Source: JBOHER01 sp050701115 | GTDB lineage: Bacteria > Actinomycetota > Actinomycetes > Mycobacteriales > Pseudonocardiaceae | Direction: 5' to 3' | Length of the DNA stretch: 16,089 nt | NCBI GenBank assembly: GCA_050701115.1 | Contig: JBOHER010000490.1 | Coordinates: 1 to 16,089 of the forward strand | Shown here: in pieces, positions 7,145-13,146 of the stretch | Layout of the letters: every line of letters begins with the position of its first letter | Position numbering within the stretch: the first letter of the stretch is position 1 | Translations under genes and position numbers: made by a program | The notes under the pieces: model-generated | Seen by the model: the letters and a program-made list of their open reading frames with translations, nothing else | What the model was told of the DNA's origin: nothing | Databases searched by the model: none

Positions 7145-7228
7145 ATGCTGACTGGGCGTCTGTTGACGCAACGGCGCGCGGTTGATCTTTGCCGCGTGCG
7201 CAGCAGCCTGTGTCCCACTTTCGGCTAA
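7145..7228 (+). CDS. 27-codon Cys-containing leader peptide of the sulfur operon
   Basis: ATG 7145 to TAA 7226-7228 encodes a 27-aa basic peptide with the core RRAVDLCRVRSSLC and Cys at positions 16 and 23. The pattern R-R-x-V-D-L-x-R-V-x-S-x-L-C is typical, from memory, of short leader peptides found before sulfur and cysteine genes in actinobacteria. Cys-rich short ORFs act as cysteine-responsive attenuators in mycobacteria. A GTG at 7139 is an alternative start two codons earlier. The Shine-Dalgarno sequence is weak (TAGG/GGG). It lies 105 nt before the DUF4395 gene, and stem-forming sequences begin 2 nt after its stop. Its proposed job is to sense Cys-tRNA charging through ribosome stalling. 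That is inference. Confidence 0.62.
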   Translation: MLTGRLLTQRRAVDLCRVRSSLCPTFG

Positions 7229-7230
7229 CG

Positions 7231-7286
7231 CGCTGGCGTTGTGGCCAGCGAGGACGAAGTCTTGATCGCGGCGCGTCCAGCGCGCC
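7231..7286 (+). promoter_or_regulatory. candidate attenuator with mutually exclusive stems after the leader ORF
   Basis: Stem A: CGCTGGC (7231-7237) with GCCAGCG (7244-7250), perfect, 6-nt loop. Stem B: GGCGCG (7270-7275) with CGCGCC (7281-7286), perfect, 5-nt loop. The left arm of stem A can also pair with a second CCAGCG at 7277-7282, which would break stem B. Leader codons contain GGCGCG (7173-7178), which could also compete for CGCGCC. Such swapping fits an attenuator, but no T-tract is present, so a translational or Rho-linked mechanism is as likely. Confidence 0.45.
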
Positions 7287-7333
7287 CACCATCCGCCCGG
7301 GAAGCCACTCTCACGTCGAATCGGGAGACGATC

Positions 7334-7765
7334 ATGTCAGCGGGACCAGCAATTGATCCGCGTGGCCCTAGGTTCGCCGCGGCCATCACCACTGTCGTGC
7401 TGGCCGTCGTACTGATCACCGGCTGGTGGCCGCTGCTGGCGGCGCAGGCCGTGGTGTTCGCTATCGGCGCCTTCATCGGCTTGCGGGTTGCCCCGTACTC
7501 GGTGCTCTACCGGGTGGCAGTGGCTCCCCGCCTCGGCCCACCTGGCGAGCGGGAGGACGCTGCGCCGGTCCGCTTCTCCCAGGGTGTCGGCTTCGTCTTC
7601 GCGCTGGTCGGCACGATCGGCTACGCCACCGGGTTCACCACCCTCGGCGTTATCGCGACCGCTTTCGCGCTGTTCGCCGCGTTCCTCAACGCCGCGTTCG
7701 ACTACTGCCTAGGCTGCCAGACTTACCTGTTGATCCGGCGATTCATTCCTGCGCAGAGCAAGTGA
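7334..7765 (+). CDS. DUF4395 membrane protein with CxxC motif
   Basis: A 143-aa integral membrane protein of the DUF4395 family, whose function is not known. It opens with the family signature IDPRGPRF (7-14). Four hydrophobic helices follow at about 14-30, 33-50, 84-101 and 103-121, with a charged loop (about 65-80) between the pairs. Near the C-terminus is DYCLGCQ, with Cys125 and Cys128 in a CxxC arrangement beside the membrane, suitable for redox chemistry or metal binding. I chose ATG 7334 over the longer GTG frame at 7241 because GGGAG lies about 7 nt upstream and because the signature falls at the expected place. It is the first main gene of the unit with cysA and sseC, downstream of the Cys leader. 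The context suggests a membrane partner of thioredoxin or rhodanese. That is inference. Confidence 0.82.
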   Translation: MSAGPAIDPRGPRFAAAITTVVLAVVLITGWWPLLAAQAVVFAIGAFIGLRVAPYSVLYRVAVAPRLGPPGEREDAAPVRFSQGVGFVFALVGTIGYATGFTTLGVIATAFALFAAFLNAAFDYCLGCQTYLLIRRFIPAQSK

Positions 7766-7816
7766 ACCTGACCAGCAAGTCCCTTCCAACGAAACAAGAA
7801 AGTGAGTGCCGCTGCC

Positions 7817-8656
7817 ATGAGCCGTGAAGACGTCCTGGTCACGACCGCGTGGGCCGAGGAGAACCTCGACACGCCGGGCGTGGTCTTCGTCGAAGTCGAT
7901 GAGGACACCACCGCTTACGAGGGGGGACACATCCGCAGCGCGATCCGGATCGACTGGAAGAAGGAGCTGCAGGACCAGGTCCGCCGCGACTTCGTCGACA
8001 AGGCCGGTTTCGACAAGCTGCTGTCCGATAAGGGCATCACCAACGACGACACCGTGATCCTCTACGGCGGTAACAACAACTGGTTCGCCGCCTACGCCTA
8101 CTGGTACTTCAAGCTCTACGGCCACGACAACGTCAAGCTGCTCGACGGCGGTCGCAAGAAGTGGGAGCTGGACGGCCGCGAGTTGACCGACGAGGTCCCC
8201 GTGCGTCAGAACACCAGCTACGTCGCCAAGGAGCAGGACCACTCGATCCGCGCCTTCCGCGACGAGGTCCTCGAGGCTATCAACGCCAAGAACCTGATCG
8301 ACGTGCGCTCGCCCGACGAGTTCACCGGCAAGCTGAACGCTCCGGCGCACCTGCCGCAGGAGGGCTCGCAGCGCTCCGGTCACATCCCGAGTGCGCTGAA
8401 CGTGCCGTGGGCGTCCACGGCCAACGAGGACGGCACCTTCAAGACCGAGGACGAGCTGCGCGAGCTGTACTCCGAGGCTGGCCTCGACACGTCCAAGTCG
8501 ACCATCGCCTACTGCCGGATCGGCGAGCGCTCCAGCCACACCTGGTTCGCGCTCAAGGAGCTGCTGGGCCATCAAGACGTCAAGAACTACGACGGTTCTT
8601 GGACTGAGTACGGCTCGCTGGTGGGCGTGCCGATCGAGTTGGGAGCGAATTCATGA
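7817..8656 (+). CDS. cysA: thiosulfate sulfurtransferase (rhodanese), CysA/SseA type
   Basis: A 279-aa two-domain rhodanese that transfers sulfane sulfur from thiosulfate to thiol or cyanide acceptors. The N-terminal inactive rhodanese domain is about 5-125 and the C-terminal catalytic domain about 145-275. The active-site loop is AYCRIGERSSHT, with catalytic Cys233. Long stretches such as ILYGGNNNWFAAYAYWYFK (81-99) and the end NYDGSWTEYGSLVG (257-270) are nearly the same as in M. tuberculosis CysA2 (Rv0815c). I chose ATG 7817 because the protein then starts MSREDVLV like its homologues. GTG 7802 is the alternative. Its stop overlaps the sseC start by 4 nt (ATGA), so the two are translationally coupled. 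The historical name CysA here is not the sulfate ABC ATPase. Confidence 0.95.
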   Translation: MSREDVLVTTAWAEENLDTPGVVFVEVDEDTTAYEGGHIRSAIRIDWKKELQDQVRRDFVDKAGFDKLLSDKGITNDDTVILYGGNNNWFAAYAYWYFKLYGHDNVKLLDGGRKKWELDGRELTDEVPVRQNTSYVAKEQDHSIRAFRDEVLEAINAKNLIDVRSPDEFTGKLNAPAHLPQEGSQRSGHIPSALNVPWASTANEDGTFKTEDELRELYSEAGLDTSKSTIAYCRIGERSSHTWFALKELLGHQDVKNYDGSWTEYGSLVGVPIELGANS

Positions 8657-8958
8657 GTGACGGTTGCGGCGCACCCGCCCAGACGGCGACTCCGTTGAGC
8701 TTTGACACCCAGGGCCAGTTCGTGGTGGCCGGCAAGGTGTCCGGCAGCGACGGCCCGATCGGCGGCGCCTACGTGCGGCTGCTCAATTCCGACGGCGAGT
8801 TCGTCGGCGAGGTGCAGGCCTCGCCCGATGGTGACTTCCGGTTCTACGCAGCCGCAGGTGACTGGACCGTGCGTGCCCTGCACGCCAGCGGCAACGGTGA
8901 ATCCTCGGTGACCACCGGCGAGCCTGGCCTGTACGAGGTACCGGTCAGCATCGGCTGA
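8653..8958 (+). CDS. sseC: SseC-type DUF1416 protein
   Basis: A 101-aa protein of the DUF1416 family, always found beside CysA-type rhodaneses in actinobacteria (SseC1 and SseC2 in M. tuberculosis). The predicted fold is a small transthyretin/CNA-B-like beta sandwich, with phrases GGAYVRLLNSDGEFVGEV (37-54) and GDFRFYAAAGDWTVRALHA (60-78). A conserved Cys lies near the N-terminus (SDGCGAP, Cys5) and is a candidate sulfur acceptor from the rhodanese. No signal peptide is seen. The ATG overlaps the cysA stop (ATGA), so the two proteins are probably made in fixed ratio. The molecular function is unproven, and the link to sulfur relay is by context. Confidence 0.9.
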   Translation: MSDGCGAPAQTATPLSFDTQGQFVVAGKVSGSDGPIGGAYVRLLNSDGEFVGEVQASPDGDFRFYAAAGDWTVRALHASGNGESSVTTGEPGLYEVPVSIG

Positions 8959-8966
8959 CGCCATGC

Positions 8967-9045
8967 GCTGAAAGGCGCTTTCAGTGCATTGGATGCACTG
9001 AAAGCGCCTTTCGCTGCATCGAACGCGCCCAAAGCGTCTTTCAGC
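8967..9045. repeat. second palindromic repeat, long perfect hairpin (probable terminator)
   Basis: GAAAGGCGCTTTCAGTGCA (8970-8988) and its exact complement (8994-9012) form a perfect 19-bp stem with the loop TTGGA. A third, slightly diverged arm (9031-9045) matches the complement of 8967-8981 at 14 of 15 positions, so the first arm can pair with either. The element begins 8 nt after the sseC stop and precedes the next transcription unit. It is likely a bidirectional terminator of repeated-palindrome type. It shares the multi-arm design, but not the sequence, of the repeat at 6968-7062. Confidence 0.82.
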
Positions 9046-9100
9046 ACCTCCGGACCGTGGCGTGCATCATTCCGCCACACTGCACGCACGACCCAAGGGC

Positions 9101-9106
9101 TATCCT
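9101..9106 (+). promoter_or_regulatory. -10 element (TATCCT) for a probable leaderless transcript
   Basis: TATCCT ends 7 nt before the GTG at 9114. This spacing puts the transcription start at or beside the start codon, the usual arrangement of leaderless actinobacterial mRNAs. There is no Shine-Dalgarno sequence before the GTG. The -35 region is weak. Confidence 0.5.
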
Positions 9107-9113
9107 GCTCGAC

Positions 9114-9212
9114 GTGGAGATTCTCTTTACGACGCTGCTCGTGCTCGCCATCGTCGCGGTGACCTGGTTCGCCGTGTACGTCGTCTACCGCATGTACTCG
9201 GATCAGCGCTGA
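9114..9212 (+). CDS. 32-aa single-pass membrane peptide
   Basis: GTG 9114 to TGA 9210-9212 encodes 32 residues. After two or three residues, nearly the whole peptide is one hydrophobic helix (LFTTLLVLAIVAVTWFAVYV, about 4-23), ending with a positively charged and polar tail (YRMYSDQR). By the positive-inside rule the C-terminus should be cytosolic. Three things support it being real: a -10 box at leaderless spacing, a clean membrane-helix composition, and a stop only 4 nt before the next gene, which itself lacks a ribosome-binding sequence and so probably depends on coupling. The function is unknown. It may be a small regulatory or accessory membrane subunit. Confidence 0.65.
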   Translation: MEILFTTLLVLAIVAVTWFAVYVVYRMYSDQR

Positions 9213-9216
9213 CGAC

Positions 9217-9843
9217 ATGCCATCCAGCGAACCGGAGCCAGCAGTCGGCGGCGGCGGCGGCGACGCCGCGGCCGAGGGCGCCCGGGAGCGCAATATCCCT
9301 CAGTTGGAGGGCTTACCGATCCCGGGTGACACCGCGAACCTGCGCGAGGGCGCGAGCCTCCATGACGCCTGTCTCGCCCTGCTGCCGCTGGTCGGCGTGT
9401 GGCGCGGCGAGGGCGAGGTCGACTACCCGACCATCGACGGCCCGGTCCGGTTCGCCCAGCAGCTCACCATCGCTCACGACGGCAGGCCGTTCCTCTATCA
9501 CGAATCGCGCGCCTGGCTGATCGACGAGAACGACGAGGTCATCCGGCCCGCCGCACGAGAGGTCGGCTGGTGGCGGCCGCAGGCCGACGACACCATCGAA
9601 CTCCTGCTCGCGCACGCCACCGGCATCCTCGAGGTGTTCTACGGGGCACCGCGCAACCAGACCTCCTGGGAGCTGACCACCGACGCCGTGGTGCGCACGG
9701 TCAGCGCGAAGGACGTCACCGGCGCGCGGCGGCTCTACGGCATCGTGGCGGGCGGCGACCTCGCCTACGTCGAGGAGCGGGCCATGGTGGGCGAGCCCAT
9801 GCAGCCGCACACCTCGGCTCGGCTGCGCCGCGTCGCAGGCTGA
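9217..9843 (+). CDS. nitrobindin-like heme protein (FABP/DUF1794 family, peroxynitrite isomerase type)
   Basis: A 208-aa beta-barrel protein of the nitrobindin/THAP4-like family, which binds ferric heme and can turn peroxynitrite into nitrate. After a low-complexity Gly/Glu/Ala N-terminus (1-30) the family motif GxWxGxG is present as GVWRGEG (60-66). Then come FLYHESRAW (92-100), REVGWWRP (114-121), HATGILEVFYG (133-143) and the C-terminal HTSARLRR (198-205), whose His198 is in the place of the proximal heme ligand. M. tuberculosis Rv0813c occupies the same position. No Shine-Dalgarno sequence precedes ATG 9217. The upstream 32-aa ORF ends 4 nt before, so translation is probably coupled. It may protect against reactive nitrogen species. 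Confidence 0.9.
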   Translation: MPSSEPEPAVGGGGGDAAAEGARERNIPQLEGLPIPGDTANLREGASLHDACLALLPLVGVWRGEGEVDYPTIDGPVRFAQQLTIAHDGRPFLYHESRAWLIDENDEVIRPAAREVGWWRPQADDTIELLLAHATGILEVFYGAPRNQTSWELTTDAVVRTVSAKDVTGARRLYGIVAGGDLAYVEERAMVGEPMQPHTSARLRRVAG

Positions 9844-9848
9844 CGCCG

Positions 9849-9874
9849 ACCGGGCACCCGACGCCCCGCCCGGT
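9849..9874 (+). terminator. hairpin after the nitrobindin gene
   Basis: ACCGGGC (9849-9855) pairs with GCCCGGT (9868-9874) across a 12-nt loop, 6 nt after the stop codon. The stem is GC-rich with no T-tract, so it is a possible intrinsic or pause terminator before the regulator gene. Confidence 0.3.
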
Positions 9875-9912
9875 GCCATACTCGATCTGACTCTCATGCT
9901 GGGACGGATCCG

Positions 9913-11544
9913 ATGCTCGATCACGACGCAGCGCTCGCCGAAGCCCGTGACGCGCACGCACGTCACGACTGGCCGCGGGCGCTCGCACTGTTCGAGTCGG
10001 CACGGGAGCGGGGCCGGCTGAGCGCAGGCGATCTGGATGCCCTGAGCGACGCGGCCTGGTGGCTCGGGCGGATCGACGAGTCGATCGCGGCCGGCGAATC
10101 GGCGTACGAGCAGCACCTGAGCGAAGGGGATTCCCGCGGGGCGGCGATGGCGGCCATGGGCATTGGCTACCTGTTCTCCCTGCACGGAGACGACGTCCTC
10201 GCCTCGGGCTGGCTGGGCCGCGCCCAGCGGCTACTGCGGGATGATCCCGATTGCGTTGAGCACGGCTACTTCAGTTACGTGGTCGAAGTGGAAGCCGCGC
10301 TGGACGCCGACGATCTCGACCCGGTCATCACAAGCGCACGCCGGATCCAGCAGCTCGGAAGGAACTCCGGCGACGCCAACCTCGTCGCACTCGCCACCGT
10401 CGGCGAAGGCCGCGCGCTGGTCAGGCAGGGTCGGGTGACCGAAGGGCTGGCGCTGCTGGACGAGGGCATGGTAGCCGTGCTCGCGGGCGAGCTGAGCCCG
10501 GACTGGGCGGGCAACATTTACTGCAACCTCATCGCCACTTGCCACGAACTGGTCGACCTCAAGCGGATGTGGCACTGGACGGAGTCACTGGGGCAATGGT
10601 GCGCCAACCTGACCGCGGCGGTCCTGTTCACCGGCATCTGCCGGGTGCACCGCGCGCAGCTACTGCTCACCCTGGGCGAGTGGGGACGGTCAGCGGGCGA
10701 AGCCGACCAGGTGTGCGTCGACCTCGCGGGCATCGCGGTGGCCAGCACGTCGGAAGCGCATTACGTGCTGGGCGATGTGCACAGATTGCGCGGCGACTTG
10801 GCCGGCGCGGAGGCCGCCTACCTGCGGGCACACGAACTCGGCCGCGACCCCCAACCGGGCATGGCCCTGCTCCGGCTCGCCCAAGGACAGGTTGACGTGG
10901 CTGCGGCATCGATCCGAGCCGCCCTGACCGCTCGCGCGGGAGCCAGGCTCACCCGCACCCCGCTGGTCGGCGCGCAGGTGGAGATCGCGCTGGCGGCAGG
11001 CGACATCGCGACAGCACGGAAAGCAGCCGACGAACTGGCCGAGGTCGCCGCCACGTATCGCAGCCCGGGGCTGGAGGCGATGAGCCAGCACGCGATGGGG
11101 GCCGTCCTGCTCGAAGAAGACCGTCCCGATCAGGCACTGCCGGTGCTGCGCGATGCCTGCGCACGCTGGCGACAGATCGGTGCCCCCTATGAGTGCGCCC
11201 GGGTGCGAGTCCTGCTCGCCACGGCGTACCAGGCGCTCGCCGATCACGACGCCGCCACCAGGGAACGAGAATCCGCGGCTCGGGTCTTCACCGAACTTGG
11301 CGCCGGTGCACAACTGACTGCTCAACCTCGGCCGGGTGGTCTCAGCGCACGGGAGGTCGAAGTGCTCACGCTGGTGGCCGCCGGTATGTCCAATCGCGAC
11401 ATCGCCGCCGACCTCGTCCTCAGCGAGAAGACGGTGGCCAGGCACCTCTCGAACATATTCACCAAGCTGGGTGTCTCCTCACGGACGGCAGCCGCCGCCT
11501 ACGCCTTCGACCACGGGCTCGCCACCAGTGCGAATGGGCCATAA
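9913..11544 (+). CDS. TPR-containing LuxR-family transcriptional regulator
   Basis: A 543-aa regulator. Residues 1 to about 455 are helical, with a TPR-like pattern of Ala/Leu/Gly positions (for example about 15-40, 260-300, 380-440) and no P-loop, so it is not a full LAL ATPase regulator. Residues 475-540 are a LuxR helix-turn-helix domain: LSAREVEVLTLVAAGMSNRDIA followed by the recognition helix region SEKTVARHLSNIFTKLGV. It has no receiver domain, so the signal is probably a ligand or partner protein bound by the TPR part. ATG 9913 has GGGACGG about 6 nt upstream. The downstream methyltransferase gene starts 100 nt later in the same direction, so the two are likely a regulator-target pair. 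The signal and target are not known. Confidence 0.85.
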   Translation: MLDHDAALAEARDAHARHDWPRALALFESARERGRLSAGDLDALSDAAWWLGRIDESIAAGESAYEQHLSEGDSRGAAMAAMGIGYLFSLHGDDVLASGWLGRAQRLLRDDPDCVEHGYFSYVVEVEAALDADDLDPVITSARRIQQLGRNSGDANLVALATVGEGRALVRQGRVTEGLALLDEGMVAVLAGELSPDWAGNIYCNLIATCHELVDLKRMWHWTESLGQWCANLTAAVLFTGICRVHRAQLLLTLGEWGRSAGEADQVCVDLAGIAVASTSEAHYVLGDVHRLRGDLAGAEAAYLRAHELGRDPQPGMALLRLAQGQVDVAAASIRAALTARAGARLTRTPLVGAQVEIALAAGDIATARKAADELAEVAATYRSPGLEAMSQHAMGAVLLEEDRPDQALPVLRDACARWRQIGAPYECARVRVLLATAYQALADHDAATRERESAARVFTELGAGAQLTAQPRPGGLSAREVEVLTLVAAGMSNRDIAADLVLSEKTVARHLSNIFTKLGVSSRTAAAAYAFDHGLATSANGP

Positions 11545-11644
11545 CACCCATCGACCCGTGCGCCGGTTGCCCAGTTCACCCGATGCCCGGGCAGCGTGTC
11601 CTGTCTAACGTCGATGCCATGCCGCACCAAGGAGGACACCTGAC

Positions 11645-11845
11645 ATGACCCCGACCGCGCTCGACGAAACCAAGGTTGAGGAGTTCAGCGAGCGGCTCTT
11701 CACCACCTACACCAGGTGTCTTATGCGAAAGTCGGGCTATGCACGCTCGTCGGTGCACCCGCCGTTCGTGTCTCACCTGCATCCAGCCGCCACGAGCGGG
11801 CCTCCGCGAGCTCCGGCCCGCCCCTGTCGGCCGGATCGTGCATAA
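11645..11845 (+). pseudogene. 5' fragment of the methyltransferase gene, running into an insertion
   Basis: ATG 11645 follows a strong AAGGAGG (11629-11635). The first 23 codons, ending FSERLFTTYT, are the normal N-terminus of the downstream methyltransferase. From codon 24 the frame reads through inserted DNA and stops at TAA 11843-11845. The insertion is 138 bp, a multiple of three, so both parts are in the same frame and are separated only by this one stop. The product is a 66-aa peptide that is unlikely to function by itself, but its translation may feed ribosomes to the ATG at 11858, 12 nt after the stop. Confidence 0.75.
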
Positions 11846-11849
11846 CCCT
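11716..11849. mobile_element. 134-bp MITE-like insertion with CCAG target duplication
   Basis: CCAG occurs at 11712-11715 and again at 11850-11853. Removing one copy plus the DNA between them (138 bp) joins TAC ACC AGT GCC ATG, restoring the reading TTYTSAMLTLMIDIGH expected for the family. The inserted DNA has imperfect inverted repeats near its ends: TTATGC (11721-11726) against GCATAA (11840-11845), and GGGCTATGCACG (11734-11745) against CGTGCATAACCC (11837-11848), 11 of 12 matching. An inner perfect pair CGCTCGT (11744-11750) / ACGAGCG (11792-11798) gives further structure. It carries no transposase, so it would need one in trans. The family is not recognised. The exact ends are uncertain within the 4-nt repeat. 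Confidence 0.7.
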
Positions 11850-11857
11850 CCAGTGCC

Positions 11858-12856
11858 ATGCTGACCCTGATGATCGATATCGGTCACCGCACCGGACTGT
11901 TCGATGCGGCCGCCAAGGGCAGCGCCACCAGCGCGGAACTCGCCGAACGGGCGGGGTTGCAGGAGCGCTACGTCCGGGAGTGGTTGGGCGCGCTGGTCAC
12001 CGGCGGGGTGTTCAGCTACGACCCGGTCGATCGCCGATACACACTTCCCGCCGAGCACGCCGCATGCCTGGCGGGCAACGGCTCGGCCAACCTCGCGCCG
12101 CTCAGCTTGATCGCCGGACATCTCGGTTCGCACCTCGACGGCGTGACCCGGTCGTTCCGCGAAGGCGGCGGCGTCCGCTACGAGGAGTTCCGGCCCCGGT
12201 TCACCGATGTGATGGACCAGCTCAGCCGAGGGTTCTTCGACGGTCAGTTGCTCGAAGGGGTGCTCCCGCTGACCGGTGACCTGCCCGATCGGCTCGAAGC
12301 CGGGATCAGGGTCGCCGACATCGGCTGCGGTACCGGGCACGCGATCAATCTGCTGGCCGCCGCGTACCCGTCCTCGACGTTCATCGGCTACGACATCGGT
12401 GTCGATGCGATCGAGCAGGCGCGTGGCGAAGCCGCGAGCCTCGGATTGGCCAATGCCACCTTCGAGGTCCTCGACGTCACCGGGCTGCCGCCCGACCCGC
12501 CGCTGGACGCGGTTTTCGCGTTCGACGCGATCCACGACCAGGCCGATCCCGCCGCGGTGCTGCGCAGCGTACACACCGCGCTGGCAGGCGACGGCGTGTT
12601 CGTCATGTTCGACATCAAGGCCTCGAGCAACCTCGAGGACAACGTCGGCAACCCGTTGGCACCGTTCCTGTACTCGATCAGCACACTGCACTGCATGACA
12701 GTGTCCCTCGCGCTCGGTGGAGCGGGGCTGGGCACGTGTTGGGGTGAGCAGCTGGCGCGGCAGATGCTCACCGATGCCGGCTTCGACGTGCTCGCAGTCA
12801 GCGATGCACCGGACGATCCGATGGACTCGGTCTACCTCTGCCGCAAGGTAGGCTAG
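11858..12856 (+). CDS. class I SAM-dependent methyltransferase, main part separated from its N-terminus
   Basis: A 332-codon frame holds all but the first 25 residues of a two-part methyltransferase. Residues 1-75 are a winged-helix dimerisation domain (IGHRTGLFDAAAKGSATSAE, LQERYVREWLGAL). Residues about 145-330 are a Rossmann methyltransferase domain with the SAM motif VADIGCGTGHA (152-162), the acidic residue of strand 2 in GYDIG (177-181), and FAFDAIHD (224-231). The substrate is not known. The only available start is ATG 11858, which lacks a Shine-Dalgarno sequence, because a TAA lies 12 nt upstream and the true start at 11645 is cut off by the insertion. The protein may still be made by re-initiation, missing one N-terminal helix, or the gene may be dead. 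It is probably controlled by the LuxR-type gene upstream. Confidence 0.8.
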   Translation: MLTLMIDIGHRTGLFDAAAKGSATSAELAERAGLQERYVREWLGALVTGGVFSYDPVDRRYTLPAEHAACLAGNGSANLAPLSLIAGHLGSHLDGVTRSFREGGGVRYEEFRPRFTDVMDQLSRGFFDGQLLEGVLPLTGDLPDRLEAGIRVADIGCGTGHAINLLAAAYPSSTFIGYDIGVDAIEQARGEAASLGLANATFEVLDVTGLPPDPPLDAVFAFDAIHDQADPAAVLRSVHTALAGDGVFVMFDIKASSNLEDNVGNPLAPFLYSISTLHCMTVSLALGGAGLGTCWGEQLARQMLTDAGFDVLAVSDAPDDPMDSVYLCRKVG

Positions 12857-12934
12857 GAGATCGCCACCATGCGGTCGTGTCGAGCTCGAAGCGCAGCGGC
12901 GGCAACGTAGATTGCATCAGCGCGCATCGGGGCC

Positions 12935-13042
12935 GCGGATGCGCTGCCAGCGCTGATGACCGGGAACACGGTGGTGCTCAAGCCCAGTGAGATCACCCCG
13001 CTGGCGATCTCGCTCCTGGTTGAGGGCGCGCGGGCCGGCGGC
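12935..13042 (+). pseudogene. aldehyde dehydrogenase gene fragment
   Basis: About 36 codons read ADALPALMTGNTVVLKPSE and continue ITPLAISLLVEGARAGG. This is the cofactor-binding stretch of the NAD(P)-dependent aldehyde dehydrogenase family (GNTVVLKPSE includes the conserved Lys). Nothing before or after matches the family in this frame, and the catalytic Cys and Glu regions are absent. The frame then runs on as unrelated sequence to 13282. It is a stub of a once complete gene of about 480 codons, left by deletion or rearrangement. Not functional. Confidence 0.7.
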
Positions 13043-13146
13043 GCCTCTCGATGGCGACGATCACTGAAACCATCAGGTCACGGTCACGGCACGTACGGTC
13101 TCGGGTACCTGCTGTACGTGCCGCCCCGAGGGCGCGCTGTGATCTC

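Noticed and set aside
7241..7333. N-terminal extension of the DUF4395 gene from GTG 7241
   Set aside because: No ribosome-binding sequence, no family similarity before IDPRGPRF, and it would cover the attenuator-like stems. ATG 7334 has a good Shine-Dalgarno sequence.
6968..9045. CRISPR array
   Set aside because: The repeats are two unrelated palindromic elements 2 kb apart, with no regular direct repeats and spacers and no cas genes.
11716..11849. Group I or II intron in the methyltransferase gene
   Set aside because: 134 bp is far too short, no conserved intron core or domain V-like hairpin is visible, and the flanking CCAG duplication fits transposition better.
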